Positions 36,475-44,754 of a DNA stretch of 64,000 nt are shown here, piece by piece. The notes under the pieces are model-generated. The model was not told the DNA's origin, did no database searches, and saw only the letters and a list, made by a program, of their open reading frames with translations. Each line of letters opens with the position of its first letter. Positions within the stretch are counted from its first letter, which is position 1. The translations under genes and the position numbers were made by a program. The stretch comes from Paraburkholderia hiiakae (GTDB taxonomy: Bacteria > Pseudomonadota > Gammaproteobacteria > Burkholderiales > Burkholderiaceae): NCBI RefSeq assembly GCF_904848665.1, contig NZ_CAJHCQ010000006.1, positions 310,001 through 374,000 of the forward strand, written 5' to 3'.

Positions 36475-37554
36475 ATGAGCAAGACATTCAGAATCGCCGC
36501 TATTGCCGGTGACGGTATCGGCCAGGAAGTGATGCCCGAGGGCGTACGCGTCGTCGAGGCGGCGGCCGCGAAGTTCGGCCTGAAGCTCGAATTCACGCAT
36601 TTCGACTGGGCAAGCTGCGACTACTACCTCGAGCACGGCAAGATGATGCCCGACGACTGGTTCGCCACGCTCAAGGGGTTCGACGCGATCTATTTCGGCG
36701 CGGTGGGTTGGCCGGACAAGGTGCCCGATCACATTTCGCTGTGGGGCTCGCTGCTGAAGTTCCGCCGCGAATTCGACCAGTACGTGAACCTGCGCCCGGT
36801 GCGTCTGTTGCCCGGCGTGCCGTGCCCGCTCGCCAATCGCAAGCCTGGCGACATCGACTTTTACGTGGTGCGCGAAAACACCGAGGGCGAGTACAGCTCG
36901 GTGGGCGGCAAGATGTTCGAAGGCACCGAGCGCGAATTCGTGCTGCAGGAGTCGGTGTTCACGCGTCAGGGCGTGGACCGCATTCTCAAGTACGCGTTCG
37001 AACTGGCGAACAATCGAGGCCGCAAAAAGCTCACGGCCGCGACGAAATCGAACGGCATTTCGATCAGCATGCCGTATTGGGACGAGCGCGTGGCGGCCAT
37101 GGCGCAGACGTACCCGGAAGTGAAGTGGGACAAGCAGCACATCGATATTCTGTGCGCGCGCTTCGTGCTGCAGCCCGATCGCTTCGACGTGGTCGTCGCA
37201 TCGAACCTCTTCGGCGATATTCTTTCGGACCTCGGCCCCGCCTGCACGGGTACGATCGGTCTGGCGGCGTCGGCGAACCTGAACCCCGAGCGCAAGTTCC
37301 CGTCGCTGTTCGAGCCGGTGCACGGTTCCGCGCCCGACATCTTCGGCAAGCAGATCGCCAACCCCATCGCGATGATCTGGTCGGGCGCCATGATGCTCGA
37401 CTTCCTCGGCAACGGCGACGCGCAATACAAGGCCGCGCACGACGCGATCATGCAGGCCATCGAGAAGGTGCTGGTGGAAGGCCCGCGCACGCCCGACATG
37501 GGCGGCACGGCGAACACGACCGCGCTGGGCGAAGCGGTAGCCGCCGCGCTGTGA
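36475..37554 (+). CDS. Tartrate dehydrogenase / decarboxylating D-malate dehydrogenase
   Basis: 359 residues, beta-decarboxylating dehydrogenase family. IAAIAGDGIGQEV at the N-terminus, VRENTEGEYS in the middle, the SNLFGDILSDLGPA metal/NAD region and a C-terminal HGSAPDIFGK motif. Members (TtuC, DmlA) act on L-tartrate, meso-tartrate and D-malate with NAD and Mn2+. The AGAA ribosome site lies upstream. A LysR gene overlaps its stop codon on the same strand. Confidence 0.92.
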   Translation: MSKTFRIAAIAGDGIGQEVMPEGVRVVEAAAAKFGLKLEFTHFDWASCDYYLEHGKMMPDDWFATLKGFDAIYFGAVGWPDKVPDHISLWGSLLKFRREFDQYVNLRPVRLLPGVPCPLANRKPGDIDFYVVRENTEGEYSSVGGKMFEGTEREFVLQESVFTRQGVDRILKYAFELANNRGRKKLTAATKSNGISISMPYWDERVAAMAQTYPEVKWDKQHIDILCARFVLQPDRFDVVVASNLFGDILSDLGPACTGTIGLAASANLNPERKFPSLFEPVHGSAPDIFGKQIANPIAMIWSGAMMLDFLGNGDAQYKAAHDAIMQAIEKVLVEGPRTPDMGGTANTTALGEAVAAAL

Positions 37555-37559
37555 CGCAC

Positions 37560-38528
37560 ATGCCCGACGCACCGAAAGCACCGAAAGCCGTAGCGTCGCC
37601 CGAGCTCGATGACTTGCGCGTGTTCTGCATGGTCGCGCGCAAGGCGAGTTTCAGCGCGGCGGCAGAAGCGCTTGCGGCGTCGCCGGCCTATGTGAGCAAG
37701 CGCGTGGGCGTGCTCGAGGCGCGTCTCGGCACGCGCCTGTTGCACCGCTCGACGCGGCGTGTCGCGATGACCGAGGCGGGCGAGCGCGTCTATGCGTCGG
37801 CCGGCAAGATCCTCGACGACGTCGAGCGGCTCGTGGATGACGTCTCCACCACGCGGCGCATTCCGCGCGGCACGCTGCGCGTGTCGAGCAGCTTCGGCTT
37901 TGGCCGCAATTTCGTCGCGCCTGCGCTCGCGAGCCTTTCCGAGCGGTATGCCCAACTGAGCGTGCGGCTCGAACTGTTCGACCGGCTCGTCGACGTGGCA
38001 GGCGAGGGCTTCGACCTCGACGTGCGTATCGGCGACGAGATCGCCGGCCATCTGATCGCGCGGCGTCTCGCCACGAACTATCGCGTGCTATGCGCGGCGC
38101 CCGCGTATCTCGCGCGGCGCGGCGCGCCCCAGGAGGTCGCCGATCTCGCGGAGCATGCGTGTCTCGCGATCAAGGAGCGTGATCATCCGTTTGGCGTATG
38201 GCGCTTGGACGCGCATGGCGAACCGGTTTCAGTCAAGGTGGCTGGACCGCTCTCCACCAATCACGGCGAGGTGGCTGTGCAGTGGGCGCTGGCGGGGCGC
38301 GGCGTCGTGCTGCGCTCGATGTGGGACGTGGCGCCCTTGCTGGAAAGCGGGCGCCTGCAGCGCGTGCTGCCCGGCGTCACGCAGCCGGCCAATGTCTGGG
38401 CCGTGTACCCGGCGCGGCTCGCGCAGTCTGCGAAAGTGCGCGTGTGCGTGAATCATCTGGAGGAAACGTTCGCGCGCATCGGCATTTCCGCACCTGCGAA
38501 CGAGGACGAGGACGAGGGCGGGCGCTAG
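37560..38528 (+). CDS. LysR-family regulator, DmlR-like
   Basis: 322 residues from ATG 37560; an in-frame GTG at 37551 overlaps the tartrate dehydrogenase stop (GTGA), so translation may be coupled. Winged helix ASFSAAAEALAASPAYVSKRV and LLHRSTRRVAMTEAG, then a co-inducer domain resembling DmlR. The C-terminus is unusually acidic (EDEDEGGR). Most LysR genes are divergent from their target; here it lies downstream and in the same direction. Confidence 0.9.
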   Translation: MPDAPKAPKAVASPELDDLRVFCMVARKASFSAAAEALAASPAYVSKRVGVLEARLGTRLLHRSTRRVAMTEAGERVYASAGKILDDVERLVDDVSTTRRIPRGTLRVSSSFGFGRNFVAPALASLSERYAQLSVRLELFDRLVDVAGEGFDLDVRIGDEIAGHLIARRLATNYRVLCAAPAYLARRGAPQEVADLAEHACLAIKERDHPFGVWRLDAHGEPVSVKVAGPLSTNHGEVAVQWALAGRGVVLRSMWDVAPLLESGRLQRVLPGVTQPANVWAVYPARLAQSAKVRVCVNHLEETFARIGISAPANEDEDEGGR

Positions 38529-38546
38529 CGAGCGTGAGCGGCTACC

Positions 38547-38807
38547 TTACTCGCCTTCGGGGATATCGAGCGCTTTGCGCTCGCGCCGTTCCTCGTTGCC
38601 GCGCCGCGCGCGCTGCCGCTGGCGCGAAAGCACGGTGATGATCTGGCCGGTGGTGGCGTCGGCAGGAATTTCATTGCGGATCACGTTCGCCACCAACGGC
38701 AGCCCCTTGCGCTGGCGGCGCAGCGCCTGCGCGATCGCCTGACGGCACGCTGGCCCGTGGCAATCCCATTCGTCGCGCAATTTTCCGCAGTAACGGCAGG
38801 TGTCCAT
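38547..38807 (-). CDS. Small basic cysteine-motif protein, function unknown
   Basis: 86 residues from ATG 38807. The N-terminus has CRYCGKL and DCHGPAC, which could bind one zinc ion; the remainder is basic (QALRRQRKG, QRQRARRGNEERRERK). It might bind nucleic acid, but nothing firmer can be said. It is convergent with the LysR gene upstream. Confidence 0.65.
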   Translation of the reverse strand: MDTCRYCGKLRDEWDCHGPACRQAIAQALRRQRKGLPLVANVIRNEIPADATTGQIITVLSRQRQRARRGNEERRERKALDIPEGE

Positions 38808-38973
38808 GCGTCCCAGTTTACCCAAAATCCAATGAGGGTTTCGGGGCGCGATCATCGCGCGCCGTGCTTGTGCCTGCCGTGCCTGCTTGTGTGCCGCTTA
38901 CCGCGGGCCGGCGGTATGATCGGCAGCGGACTGGGTGGGACCGCAGTTGGACATTTCGTGGCGGGAGCGGCAG

Positions 38974-39591
38974 ATGACGGCGATCGGCGTAGTCCTGTTC
39001 GACATGGAAGGCGTGCTGTCCCACTACGATCGCGAGGCGCGTGTGGCGAGCCTCGCGGCCTCCACTGGCGCGCCGCCTGCAACCGTGCGCCACGCAATCT
39101 GGGGCTCGGGCCTCGAGGCGCGCGCCGACGCGGGTGAGATCGACCCGGATGCTTATCTGCGCGCGCTCGGCGTCATGCTCGGCTGCGAAGTGGGCCGCGA
39201 CGTGTGGCTCGCTTCGCGGCGCGCCTCGATCACGCCGAACGAGGCGGCGCTCGCTTTGGCGCAGCGCGTGGCCGTGCGGTGCCGCATTGCTGTGCTCACC
39301 AACAATTGCTCGCTCGTCACGCATCACCTCGATTATCTGAATCCGCCCGTTGCGCGGCTTTTCGGTTCGCAGATCTATTCGTCGGCGACATTCGGCGCGG
39401 TCAAGCCGGCTGCGCAGACCTATCTTGGCTGCGTGGCAGAGCTCGGCGCCCAGCCACAGGAAACGCTTTTCATCGACGACAGCGAAGCAAATGTGACGGG
39501 CGCGCTCGACGCGGGTTTGCAGGCGTGTCACTTCGTCGAAGCCGATTCGCTCGCGCGTGACCTTGCGCGGCTCGGGTTGATCGAAGGTTGA
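38974..39591 (+). CDS. HAD-superfamily hydrolase
   Basis: 205 residues from ATG 38974. Motif I is VLFDMEGVLSHYD (nucleophile aspartate, second acidic residue replaced by glutamate), motif II IAVLTNN, motif III lysine in FGAVKPAAQTY and motif IV LFIDDSEANV. This arrangement fits the YihX/epoxide-hydrolase-N-terminal-like subgroup, which removes phosphate from sugar phosphates. Substrate unknown. Confidence 0.85.
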   Translation: MTAIGVVLFDMEGVLSHYDREARVASLAASTGAPPATVRHAIWGSGLEARADAGEIDPDAYLRALGVMLGCEVGRDVWLASRRASITPNEAALALAQRVAVRCRIAVLTNNCSLVTHHLDYLNPPVARLFGSQIYSSATFGAVKPAAQTYLGCVAELGAQPQETLFIDDSEANVTGALDAGLQACHFVEADSLARDLARLGLIEG

Positions 39592-39625
39592 TCGACGGTT
39601 GATGGCGAACATACGGGAGCATGCG

Positions 39626-40315
39626 ATGAAGATGCAATGGCACTGGAACCTGGTCGCGACGCTCTGGCTGTGCGCGTTCGCGCCGCTTGCCTCGGGGCAA
39701 GTACTGGGCGCGCCCGCGGCGCCAGGACCTGCGCCTGGCGCGCCGCTCGTCTACGTGACGGATTTCGAACTCGACGCGGGCAACGTCAAACAGGATTCGA
39801 ATCCTGTGGAGAATGCGCGCGAGCACATGGGCGGCCTGCTGCCAAGGCCGCTGTTGCGCCACCGCGACCCGCAGCAGCAGGCCGATCAAGTCGTCACGAA
39901 AATGGCCGATGCGCTGGTGAATGACCTGCGCGCGAAAGGCCTCGACGCACGCCGCCTGCACAGTGGCGCGCCGCTGCCCGCACAGGGCTGGCTGGTGCGC
40001 GGCGTATTCTTGAGCGTGGACGAAGGCAACAGCTTGCGGCGCGCGGTGGTGGGCTTCGGTTCGGGCGCAAGCCAGATCGAGCTGGCGGTGGCCGTGGACG
40101 ACCTCGCCACCCAGGCGCCGCAGCCGCTTTATCAGGTGATCGACAGCGAGTCGAGCCACGCGAAGCCGGGCGCCGGCGCGGCTATCGCACTCAATCCCTA
40201 TGTGGCCGCGGCCAAATTCGTGCTGGCGCGCGCCGATGACCGCAAGAACGTGGACCGGGCGGCGGCCGAAGTGGCCGATTCGGTCGCGGCGCGCGTGAGA
40301 GCAGCGCCGCAATGA
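39626..40315 (+). CDS. Exported DUF4410-like protein
   Basis: 229 residues from ATG 39626, starting with a clear signal peptide (MKMQWHWNLVATLWLCAF, cleavage near ASGQ). The mature part begins YVTDFELDAG and continues with mixed alpha/beta sequence containing GWLVRGVFLSVDEGNSLRR, as in DUF4410 envelope proteins. There is no lipobox. Function unknown; periplasmic or outer-membrane associated is likely. Confidence 0.75.
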   Translation: MKMQWHWNLVATLWLCAFAPLASGQVLGAPAAPGPAPGAPLVYVTDFELDAGNVKQDSNPVENAREHMGGLLPRPLLRHRDPQQQADQVVTKMADALVNDLRAKGLDARRLHSGAPLPAQGWLVRGVFLSVDEGNSLRRAVVGFGSGASQIELAVAVDDLATQAPQPLYQVIDSESSHAKPGAGAAIALNPYVAAAKFVLARADDRKNVDRAAAEVADSVAARVRAAPQ

Positions 40316-40328
40316 CGACGCCCTGGCC

Positions 40329-41033
40329 TCAGCCGCGCGGCGGAATGTTGAGCCCGCGCTCGACCGCCGGCCGCGCGAGGTACGCCTCGAGCACGCGTGC
40401 GACGTTCCTGAAATCGGCGTAACCCACAAGGTCGCCGGCCTCGTAGAAGCCAACAAGGTTGCGCACCCAACCAAACGTGGCGATGTCGGCAATGGTGTAC
40501 TCGTCGCCCATGATCCACTTGCGCCCCTCAAGGCGCTGGTCGAGCACGGCGAGCAGACGCCGCGATTCGGCGACGTAGCGGTCGCGCGGACGCTTGTCCT
40601 CGTACTCCTTGCCCGCGAATTTGTGGAAGAAGCCCACCTGGCCGAACATCGGGCCAATGCCGCCCATCTGGAACATGACCCACTGGATCGTTTCGTAGCG
40701 CGCCGCGCCTTCGCGGGCGAGGAAGCGGCCGCACTTGTCGGCGAGATAGATGAGGATCGCGCCCGACTCGAAGAGCGCGAGCGGCTCGCCGCTTGGACCG
40801 TTCGGATCGAGGATCGCGGGAATCTTGTTGTTGGGGTTCAGCGAGAGGAATTCCGGCGACATCTGGTCGTTCGAGTCGAAGCGCACCAGATGCGGCTCGT
40901 AGGGCAGGCCGCTTTCCTCCAGCATGATCGAGACCTTGACGCCGTTGGGCGTGGGCAGCGAGTACAGCTGGATGCGCTCGGGATGAAGCGCCGGCCACTT
41001 GCGGGTGATGGGAAATGCGGAAAGGTCGTTCAT
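40329..41033 (-). CDS. Glutathione S-transferase, YghU/YfcG-like (nu class)
   Basis: 234 residues from ATG 41033. Thioredoxin-fold N-terminal half with LYSLPTPNGVKVSIMLEE, NNKIPAILDP and ALFESGAILIYLA (glutathione-binding ES), then the helical domain with GDEYTIADIATFGW. The TPNG motif is that of nu-class enzymes, which have disulfide-bond reductase activity toward organic hydroperoxides. Convergent with the DUF4410-like gene. Confidence 0.9.
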   Translation of the reverse strand: MNDLSAFPITRKWPALHPERIQLYSLPTPNGVKVSIMLEESGLPYEPHLVRFDSNDQMSPEFLSLNPNNKIPAILDPNGPSGEPLALFESGAILIYLADKCGRFLAREGAARYETIQWVMFQMGGIGPMFGQVGFFHKFAGKEYEDKRPRDRYVAESRRLLAVLDQRLEGRKWIMGDEYTIADIATFGWVRNLVGFYEAGDLVGYADFRNVARVLEAYLARPAVERGLNIPPRG

Positions 41034-41181
41034 GCGATGTCCTTGCAGTCCAGAGAGTCGTTCAGCGCCAGGGCGCGAGCCGAGCAAGGCCCGCCACGGC
41101 CTGATTGAGAGGCGGGAGTGGATTCAGGCCGCCAAGTTTAGTGGAAATGGCGCGCGCCGTCTTTTCGCCGCAAGACGCGGC

Positions 41182-41492
41182 TTACACGCTGCCTTCACGC
41201 TCGACCACGAGAATGCGCGCCTCGCCCGCGGATGCGCGACATGCTCGCAGCCCACGCCCGCGAAGAACACGTCGCCGGCTTCGAGCACCGCGACCTCTTC
41301 CACACCGTCTTCGCGGTAATGCATGTCGACCACGCCGTCGAGCACGGCGAACACTTCCTCGCCATCGTTGACGTGCCATTTGTACGGCTGGTCGGTCCAG
41401 TGCAGGCGCACGGTGGTGCCGCTCATGTTGGCGATGTCGAGCGCGCCCCAGGGGCGGCTGGCAGTGAAGGTTCTGGAGCGGATGACTTTCAT
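41182..41492 (-). pseudogene. Cupin protein gene with a probable one-base frameshift
   Basis: From ATG 41492 the frame encodes a small cupin (WHVNDGEEVFAVLDGVVDMHY, then VLEAGDVFFAGVGCEHVAHP). After that point it reads RARRAFSWSS and runs on to 41124, with no resemblance to the family. The neighbouring frame from the same point gives GEARILVVEREGSV and a stop at 41182, the expected end. The shift falls in a C-run at about 41225-41227 (G-run on the coding strand): one more base would restore the roughly 103-residue protein. It may be a real mutation or a sequencing error. Confidence 0.75.
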
Positions 41493-41538
41493 GGCTGTAC
41501 GGGCTTGGACGCGATCATGCGGCGCCGCGAAGTGGCGC

Positions 41539-42312
41539 TCAAGGATTCGCAGGGATGGATTGCGCGAGACTCATCAGATTGAGCGGCGCGACGCGAATGA
41601 GGCCGCCGCGCGGGCTGTCGATATCGGCGATGAGCGTGAGTGACAGCGTGACCGTAATGGGCAGGACAAGCAGCAGTACGCGCCTGCCGACCTCGCCGTG
41701 CGCGCCGTAGCCCTGCATCAGGTTGCTGAAGATGGCGATGACGATCATCAGCGACCACGCGGCGACGGGAATGCGATTGATCCACGCGGCCTGCGTGTAG
41801 CCCTGGGCGTTGATGACGTCGTTCATGCCGCCGACCACGAGCGCCATCACCGGATTTGGCTGCGCCTTCGCGGCGTCGCGCACGTTCGCCCAGAGCTGCG
41901 TCTGGAGCTCGCTGGTGTTGCGGTTGAGCTGATCGAGTCTGGCAGCGTCGTGCACAACATAGAACTGGATGCGCGCCTGAAGGTAGCGCGCGAGCAGTGC
42001 CTTGGTCTGGGCAGCCGTCTCGGCGCCAAGCAGATCGGCGCGCAGGTATTCCGTGCCGATCGCATTGGCTTCATCTTCCTCCAGGTTCTTGCGCTGGTCG
42101 TAGCGGCTCACGGCCATCGAGAGCGCGAACCCGATCAAGAGCGCGAGCAGCGTGAGCGTCGCGCCCTGCACGATCCTGTAGTTCTCGCGCGCCTCCTCGG
42201 CGAGCGGGAAGTGTCGGTGCAGTACGCTCGTGCCCAGCCCGGCGGCAAGCGGCAGTACCACGATCAGCACGATGAACAGAAGCGCAGGGCGCTGGAGGAT
42301 GAGCGGCGTCAT
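41539..42312 (-). CDS. Bestrophin-like/DUF4239 membrane protein
   Basis: 257 residues from ATG 42312. Four hydrophobic segments (about residues 10-28, 48-66, 182-200 and 208-226) form two pairs flanking a soluble helical part, with the SRYDQRKNLEEDEANAIGTEYLRADLL motif right after the second segment. This matches DUF4239 proteins, distantly linked with bestrophin-like channels. Function unknown. Confidence 0.8.
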   Translation of the reverse strand: MTPLILQRPALLFIVLIVVLPLAAGLGTSVLHRHFPLAEEARENYRIVQGATLTLLALLIGFALSMAVSRYDQRKNLEEDEANAIGTEYLRADLLGAETAAQTKALLARYLQARIQFYVVHDAARLDQLNRNTSELQTQLWANVRDAAKAQPNPVMALVVGGMNDVINAQGYTQAAWINRIPVAAWSLMIVIAIFSNLMQGYGAHGEVGRRVLLLVLPITVTLSLTLIADIDSPRGGLIRVAPLNLMSLAQSIPANP

Positions 42313-42438
42313 AAAGTCTCCGCGAGGCGCGTGAGAGGGACGAAGGCGCTGCAATGCAAATCGGCGTCGCCCGCGTGAGGCGGGGCGACGCCGATTCTAC
42401 GACACATCCGCGCGCCGGCGCGGGACGCTGTCAGCGCT

Positions 42439-43161
42439 TCAGCGCGCCGCGCGTTGCGGCCACAGCGTGCGGCCCCAGAACGTCAGCGAGCGGTCCCACG
42501 CGAGCTGTGCCCAGACCGGGTCGTACTGCGTGATGGCGATGCGGGTCGGGCCCACGGCGGTCTCGTTCGCGAACGCGTGATGGGCAAGATAGCGATGGAA
42601 TTCGACATCGACGTTGGCGTTCTTGAGCTTCGTTTCGAGCTCCGCCACGGTTTCGATGTTGAACGCCTGGTCCTGGGTCGCGAAGTGGCCGAGGACGGGT
42701 GCGGTGATCTTGCTCGCATCGATGTAGTCGAGCGGCGGGAAGCCGTACCACACCACGGCGCCCGAAAGGCCCGGGATCATGGTTGCCGCGAGCAGCGTGA
42801 GCGCGCCGCCCATGCAGTAGCCCGTCACGCCCACGCGGTCCGTGAGCGTCTTCAGATAATTGACCGCGCCGAACACGTCCTGCGAGGCCGCGTCGGCGAA
42901 GTCGAGACCCGTCATCAGATGGTGGGCCTCTTCCTGTTCGACCGTGCTCTTGCCGCGATACAGGTCGGGCACGAGCGCGAGGTAGCCCGCCTGCGCGAGC
43001 CGGTCGGCCACGCCGCGGATCTGGTCGTTCAAACCCCACCACTCCTGGATCACGACGATGGCGGGCGCGCCTTCGGTCTTTTCCGGCCTGGCGAGATAAC
43101 CCTGGAGCGACTGGCCGTCAGGGCGGGTAAAGGAAATCATGGAACCGGCGGACTGTTTCAT
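42439..43161 (-). CDS. Dienelactone hydrolase family protein
   Basis: 240 residues from ATG 43161 (GAGGG upstream). The alpha/beta hydrolase has a cysteine nucleophile in VTGYCMGGAL, aspartate in FATQDQAF and histidine in LAHHAF, the Cys-Asp-His triad of carboxymethylenebutenolidase (ClcD/TfdE type). EWWGLNDQIRGVADRLA is the family's N-terminal signature. It may cleave dienelactones from chlorocatechol breakdown; no other such genes are nearby, so another lactone or ester is possible. Confidence 0.88.
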   Translation of the reverse strand: MKQSAGSMISFTRPDGQSLQGYLARPEKTEGAPAIVVIQEWWGLNDQIRGVADRLAQAGYLALVPDLYRGKSTVEQEEAHHLMTGLDFADAASQDVFGAVNYLKTLTDRVGVTGYCMGGALTLLAATMIPGLSGAVVWYGFPPLDYIDASKITAPVLGHFATQDQAFNIETVAELETKLKNANVDVEFHRYLAHHAFANETAVGPTRIAITQYDPVWAQLAWDRSLTFWGRTLWPQRAAR

Positions 43162-43247
43162 TTGGGGCAACCCTCGGTGAGTCGGTTGAACGAAAGACGC
43201 AAGCATAGCGCTTGCGTACGGGATTTGTGTGTGTGCACCTGAGGCGC

Positions 43248-43379
43248 TCATTCGCCGATCAGATGCAGCACGATATCGCGCGTGTGCGCCGCGCGCCGAT
43301 GTTCGAACACATAGATGCCCTGCCACGTGCCCAGCACGGGACTGCCGTGCTCGACCGGAATCGAGAGCTGCGTGTGCGT
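43248..43379 (-). pseudogene. YjbQ (secondary thiamine-phosphate synthase) C-terminal remnant
   Basis: The minus-strand frame ending at the stop at 43248 encodes about 43 residues including LSIPVEHGSPVLGTWQGIY, VFEHRRAAHTRDIV and LHLIGE, the C-terminal third of YjbQ-family proteins. The N-terminal hundred or so residues with the conserved TSASL and EN motifs are missing, replaced upstream by unrelated sequence and the nitroreductase gene on the other strand. This is a decayed, truncated gene. Confidence 0.72.
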
Positions 43380-43544
43380 GGCCGCGGCGCGTGGCTGGCG
43401 GGCCGTCACGGCAATTTGAACCTTCAAGCATAGCGCAGGTGCGCCCGACGCGCAGAACGCTCCCGCGGCCAGCGTACGATGCTGGTACGATGTCGGCCTG
43501 GCCGGCGACTGCCCCGGCCGAGCGCACACGAAGGAGAAAACCGC

Positions 43545-44195
43545 TTGAACCTCACCCGCTTCGCGAAAGCACGCCACGCCACCAAGGCGTTCGATCCCGC
43601 CCGCAAGATTCCCGCCGCTGTCATCGATGAACTCAAGGAGCTGATCCGCTTCAGCCCTTCGTCGGTGAACTCGCAGCCGTGGCATTTCGTGCTGGCGCAA
43701 AGCGACGCTGCACGCGCGCGTATCGCCCGGGGCATGGAAGGTTTCGCATACAACGAACCGAAGGTCACGCGCGCCTCGCACGTGGTGGTGCTGTGCGTGC
43801 GCACCGACATGGACGAAGCCCACCTCGCCGACGTGCTCGCGCAGGAAGAAGCGGACGGCCGCTTCGCCAATGCCGAAGCGAAAGCGGGTCAGGAAAAGAC
43901 GCGCTCGTTCTACGTCAACCTGCATCGCGAGCGCGATGACCTGCCCGCGTGGATGGAGAAGCAGGCGTATCTCGCGCTCGGCACGCTGCTGATCGGCGCA
44001 TCGACGCTCGAAATCGACGCCTGCCCGATGGAAGGCTTCGACGCCCGTGCGCTCGACGAGGAACTGGGCCTGCGCGAGCAGGGCCTCACCGCGCTCGTGG
44101 TGATTGGCCTTGGCTACCGTGGTGCCGATGACTTCAACGCGAAGCTGCCGAAGTCGCGCTTGTCTGCGGCTTCGGTATTTACCGATCTGGGTTGA
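43545..44195 (+). CDS. NAD(P)H nitroreductase, NfsB-like
   Basis: 216 residues from TTG 43545, chosen because AAGGAG lies nine bases upstream and the protein then starts LNLTRFAKARHATKAFD, like NfsB. FMN-binding features are RHATKAFD, RFSPSSVNSQPW and a C-terminal GLGYRGADD. It reduces nitroaromatics, quinones or flavin-type substrates with NAD(P)H as a homodimer. Confidence 0.9.
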   Translation: MNLTRFAKARHATKAFDPARKIPAAVIDELKELIRFSPSSVNSQPWHFVLAQSDAARARIARGMEGFAYNEPKVTRASHVVVLCVRTDMDEAHLADVLAQEEADGRFANAEAKAGQEKTRSFYVNLHRERDDLPAWMEKQAYLALGTLLIGASTLEIDACPMEGFDARALDEELGLREQGLTALVVIGLGYRGADDFNAKLPKSRLSAASVFTDLG

Positions 44196-44283
44196 TTCGC
44201 GAAGGGTTTCGCCGCGCTCGCAGAAAGCGCGGCGATTGACACCGCCCGAAGCCACGCGGGAGCCGCATCAGGAGCATTCGTCC

Positions 44284-44739
44284 ATGCAGGGTATCAAACG
44301 CCGGGTTGTGTACCTCACGTTGTTCGAAGGCATCGCGATCCTGATTACCGGCTCGAGCTTCGCCTCGCTCTCGGGCAGCGGCATGAACCGCGCGGGCGCC
44401 GCGGCGGTGTTTTCCTCGCTGATCGCGGTGGGCTGGAACTTCGTCTACAACCTGCTGTTCGAGCGCTGGGAAGCGCGCCAGACGAAACGCGGCCGCAGCG
44501 TCGCGCGCCGCCTGGCGCATGCGGTCGGCTTCGAGGGCGGCCTCGTGGTGTTTCTCGTGCCGATGATCGCGCTCACGCTGCAAGTCCCGTTGATCGAGGC
44601 GTTCGTGATGGATATCGGGCTGTCGGTGTTCTTTCTCGTCTACAACTACGTCTACAACTTGATCTTCGATGCCGTGTTCGGGCTACCGGCCTCCGCCATG
44701 CCCGTGACGACCGCTTCGGAAACGCAACCGCGCGCGTAG
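44284..44739 (+). CDS. PACE-family multidrug efflux transporter
   Basis: 151 residues from ATG 44284. Four membrane segments in two tandem bacterial transmembrane pair units, each carrying the diagnostic WNFVYNLLFERWE or YNYVYNLIFD sequence (segments 2 and 4). PACE proteins (AceI type) export chlorhexidine, acriflavine or polyamines by proton exchange. The gene is convergent with the RND operon, 15 bp apart. Confidence 0.92.
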   Translation: MQGIKRRVVYLTLFEGIAILITGSSFASLSGSGMNRAGAAAVFSSLIAVGWNFVYNLLFERWEARQTKRGRSVARRLAHAVGFEGGLVVFLVPMIALTLQVPLIEAFVMDIGLSVFFLVYNYVYNLIFDAVFGLPASAMPVTTASETQPRA

Positions 44740-44754
44740 CGCGGGCTCTCTCGA

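Noticed and set aside
36708..37559. Extension of the DmlR-like frame to 36708
   Set aside because: The extra 284 codons overlap the tartrate dehydrogenase gene in another frame and have shadow composition; the LysR domain begins after ATG 37560.
43248..44255. 335-codon minus frame joining the YjbQ tail to sequence antisense to the nitroreductase
   Set aside because: Only the last 43 or so codons match YjbQ; the remainder is the nitroreductase gene's antisense strand.
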